A stretch of 64,000 nucleotides of DNA from Brumimicrobium sp041655765 (lineage in GTDB: Bacteria; Bacteroidota; Bacteroidia; Flavobacteriales_D; Crocinitomicaceae), in assembly GCA_041655765.1 (NCBI GenBank), contig JBBAEU010000001.1:310001-374000 (forward strand), written 5' to 3'. The notes under the pieces were generated by a model. That model searched no databases and was not told where the DNA came from. It saw only the letters and a list, made by a program, of their open reading frames with translations. Position numbers and translations under genes: made by a program. Shown piece after piece: positions 63,082-64,000 of the stretch. How positions within the stretch are numbered: the first letter of the stretch is position 1; the number at the start of each line of letters is the position of its first letter.

Positions 63082-63861
63082 TTATGTGAGTGGTTTTCTT
63101 GCGATGTACAGTATTTCTGTTTTTGCCAATCTAAAATAATCGATTTGTTCTTGTGTAAATTCTTTTTCCACTACAAACTCATCTACTTGGAATCCTGCCT
63201 TTCTGAGCCAATCGGGATAGTCTCTTCCAAACAATCTCAGATGGTCTTTCTGCCAAAAGTGTTTTTCACGTTCCGCTGGTGATGTAATCGTTGGGTCTTC
63301 ATACGTAACTTCCCTTGAAAGATCTTGTGGCACTTGCATAATTCCCCAACCACCTGGTTTTAATACACGATACAATTCTTTCATACACTGAATTGGATCA
63401 TCAACATGTTCCATCACATGATTGCAAAAAGTTACATCAAAACGATTATCTTCAAGCGGAATTTCATGTAAGTCAAAGTGCATATCTGCAATTGGGGAAA
63501 CCAAATCTCCGGTTAAGTACTTTAAATTTGCTTGTTTTTTAAACAATCCATGAAAACATTGCTCTGGTGCAATGTGAAGCAATTCAATTGGTTTTGAAAA
63601 AAAATCGGTGTGTTCCTTTAAATAAAACCAAATTAGACGATGGCGTTCCAAAGTAAGGTCGTATGGACATAAAACATTTTCCCTATGAGACACGCTAGAA
63701 CCATAAGAGAGAAACTTTCTAAAAGAGCGTTCACAAACAGGACATTCAACTTCGTTACCTTTATAGATAATCGGTGCAACGCTTCTAAAAACATAACTCA
63801 ATCGAATCAACAATGGTCGCGGCAAAGTATTTAAGAGATATTTATATATTTTCTTTATCAT
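63082..63861 (-). CDS. SAM-dependent methyltransferase with an N-terminal Cys pair
   Basis: About 259 residues from the ATG at 63861. The core has a class I methyltransferase pattern: LTGDLVSPIADMHFDLH, then FDVTFCNHVMEHVDD with the usual HVxEHV-type motif, and LKPGGWGIMQVP. An N-terminal segment carries CPVC and a later LCPYD, which could hold a metal. An alternative TTG three codons upstream (63870) is less likely, since a TAACTTTG promoter element overlaps it. First gene of the operon with the ABC ATPase and YihY-like gene. Substrate unknown; a lipid or glycan is possible. Confidence 0.85.
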   Translation of the reverse strand: MIKKIYKYLLNTLPRPLLIRLSYVFRSVAPIIYKGNEVECPVCERSFRKFLSYGSSVSHRENVLCPYDLTLERHRLIWFYLKEHTDFFSKPIELLHIAPEQCFHGLFKKQANLKYLTGDLVSPIADMHFDLHEIPLEDNRFDVTFCNHVMEHVDDPIQCMKELYRVLKPGGWGIMQVPQDLSREVTYEDPTITSPAEREKHFWQKDHLRLFGRDYPDWLRKAGFQVDEFVVEKEFTQEQIDYFRLAKTEILYIARKPLT

Positions 63862-63867
63862 AGAAAG

Positions 63868-63875
63868 CAAAGTTA
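63868..63875 (-). promoter_or_regulatory. -7 element TAACTTTG for the methyltransferase operon
   Basis: Full TAnnTTTG match on the minus strand, 6 bases before the ATG at 63861, so the mRNA could be leaderless. A second full match, TATTTTTG, lies at 63898-63905. The match overlaps the alternative upstream TTG start and argues against it. Confidence 0.42.
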
Positions 63876-63945
63876 ATGTAAATTCGATTTTTTACCACAA
63901 AAATATAAAGTGATTGCATTTTATGTAATTTTACGTGAAAAAATG

Positions 63946-63953
63946 TACTTTTG
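63946..63953 (+). promoter_or_regulatory. -7 element TACTTTTG for the gene leaving the right edge
   Basis: Full TAnnTTTG match on the plus strand, followed by CAGCCG and the ATG at 63961, the same close spacing as uvrB and the CCA-enzyme gene. No clear -33 TTG. Confidence 0.45.
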
Positions 63954-63960
63954 CAGCCGA

Positions 63961-64000
63961 TGAAACTTCTTTTTTGTTCAGTCATATTAGTATTTGTCAT
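63961..64000 (+). CDS. Partial CDS, start of an exported protein
   Basis: Thirteen codons run to the window edge, reading MKLLFCSVILVFV. This is a typical beginning of a signal peptide or lipoprotein leader. It is preceded by a full -7 element 7 bases upstream of the ATG. The product cannot be named from so little sequence. Confidence 0.55.

Noticed and set aside
1..64000. tRNA, rRNA, CRISPR arrays and riboswitches
   Set aside because: No tRNA T-arm sequence outside genes, no repeat-spacer pattern and no recognised aptamer fold were seen; a covariance-model scan would be needed to exclude small RNAs.

Overview
The window looks like chromosomal DNA from a member of the Bacteroidota, most likely order Flavobacteriales; the family cannot be fixed by eye. 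The DNA is strongly AT-rich and start codons sit in A-rich leaders without Shine-Dalgarno sequences. Many genes are preceded by the Bacteroidota -7 promoter element TAnnTTTG. The gene content agrees: type III glutamine synthetase, BshC of bacillithiol synthesis, a Bacteroidota-type RNA polymerase omega, a DUF4835/PorD-like protein, the aconitase AcnA and ATP-type PEP carboxykinase. No rRNA, tRNA or CRISPR array was seen. The only mobile DNA is a decayed IS3-family remnant, so this is mostly housekeeping chromosome.

Layout. 1-7.9 kb: two small envelope proteins, bshC, a cytoplasmic cyclophilin, a membrane protein, then a tight plus-strand trio of a BatA/von Willebrand A protein, a dihydroorotase-like protein that has lost its metal ligands, and a methyltransferase. 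7.9-20.5 kb: a 343-base gap, a tandem universal stress protein, a CvfB-like S1 protein, acnA, a luciferase-like oxidoreductase, a U32 enzyme translationally coupled to a ferredoxin, and tamB. 20.5-29.5 kb: tsaD (divergent from tamB), an orphan histidine kinase, a TPR protein behind gyrA, and clpC. 29.5-34.6 kb: a secreted SH3-like protein and a five-gene operon beginning with the CCA-adding enzyme. 34.6-36.8 kb: the IS remnant between two strong hairpins, then a secreted von Willebrand type D protein. 36.9-48.6 kb: pckA; a seven-gene minus-strand operon (bamD, rpoZ, coaBC, porD-like, recN, an unlisted 33-codon membrane ORF, DUF423); uvrB; and glnN. 48.9-58.6 kb: a nucleoside phosphorylase with lipoproteins, cinA, a polytopic membrane protein, EF-P, and an overlapping TPR / phosphosulfolactate-synthase-like / WD40 operon. 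58.7-64 kb: a lipoprotein FKBP isomerase, two tandem paralogous outer-membrane proteins, a methyltransferase / orphan ABC ATPase / YihY operon, and the first 13 codons of a gene leaving the right edge.

Themes. Many genes serve the outer membrane and periplasm (BamD, TamB, PorD-like, two FKBP lipoproteins, three beta-barrel candidates, several lipoproteins). Central carbon and nitrogen metabolism is represented by aconitase, PEP carboxykinase and glutamine synthetase. Genome and translation maintenance is represented by GyrA, RecN, UvrB, TsaD, the CCA enzyme, EF-P and the U32 enzyme. The most unusual items are the 33-aa ORF bridging recN and the DUF423 gene, the face-to-face tamB/tsaD promoters, several candidate leaderless promoters, the ligand-less dihydroorotase homologue, and the TPR/ComA-like/WD40 operon. 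I found no complete new defence or secretion system.
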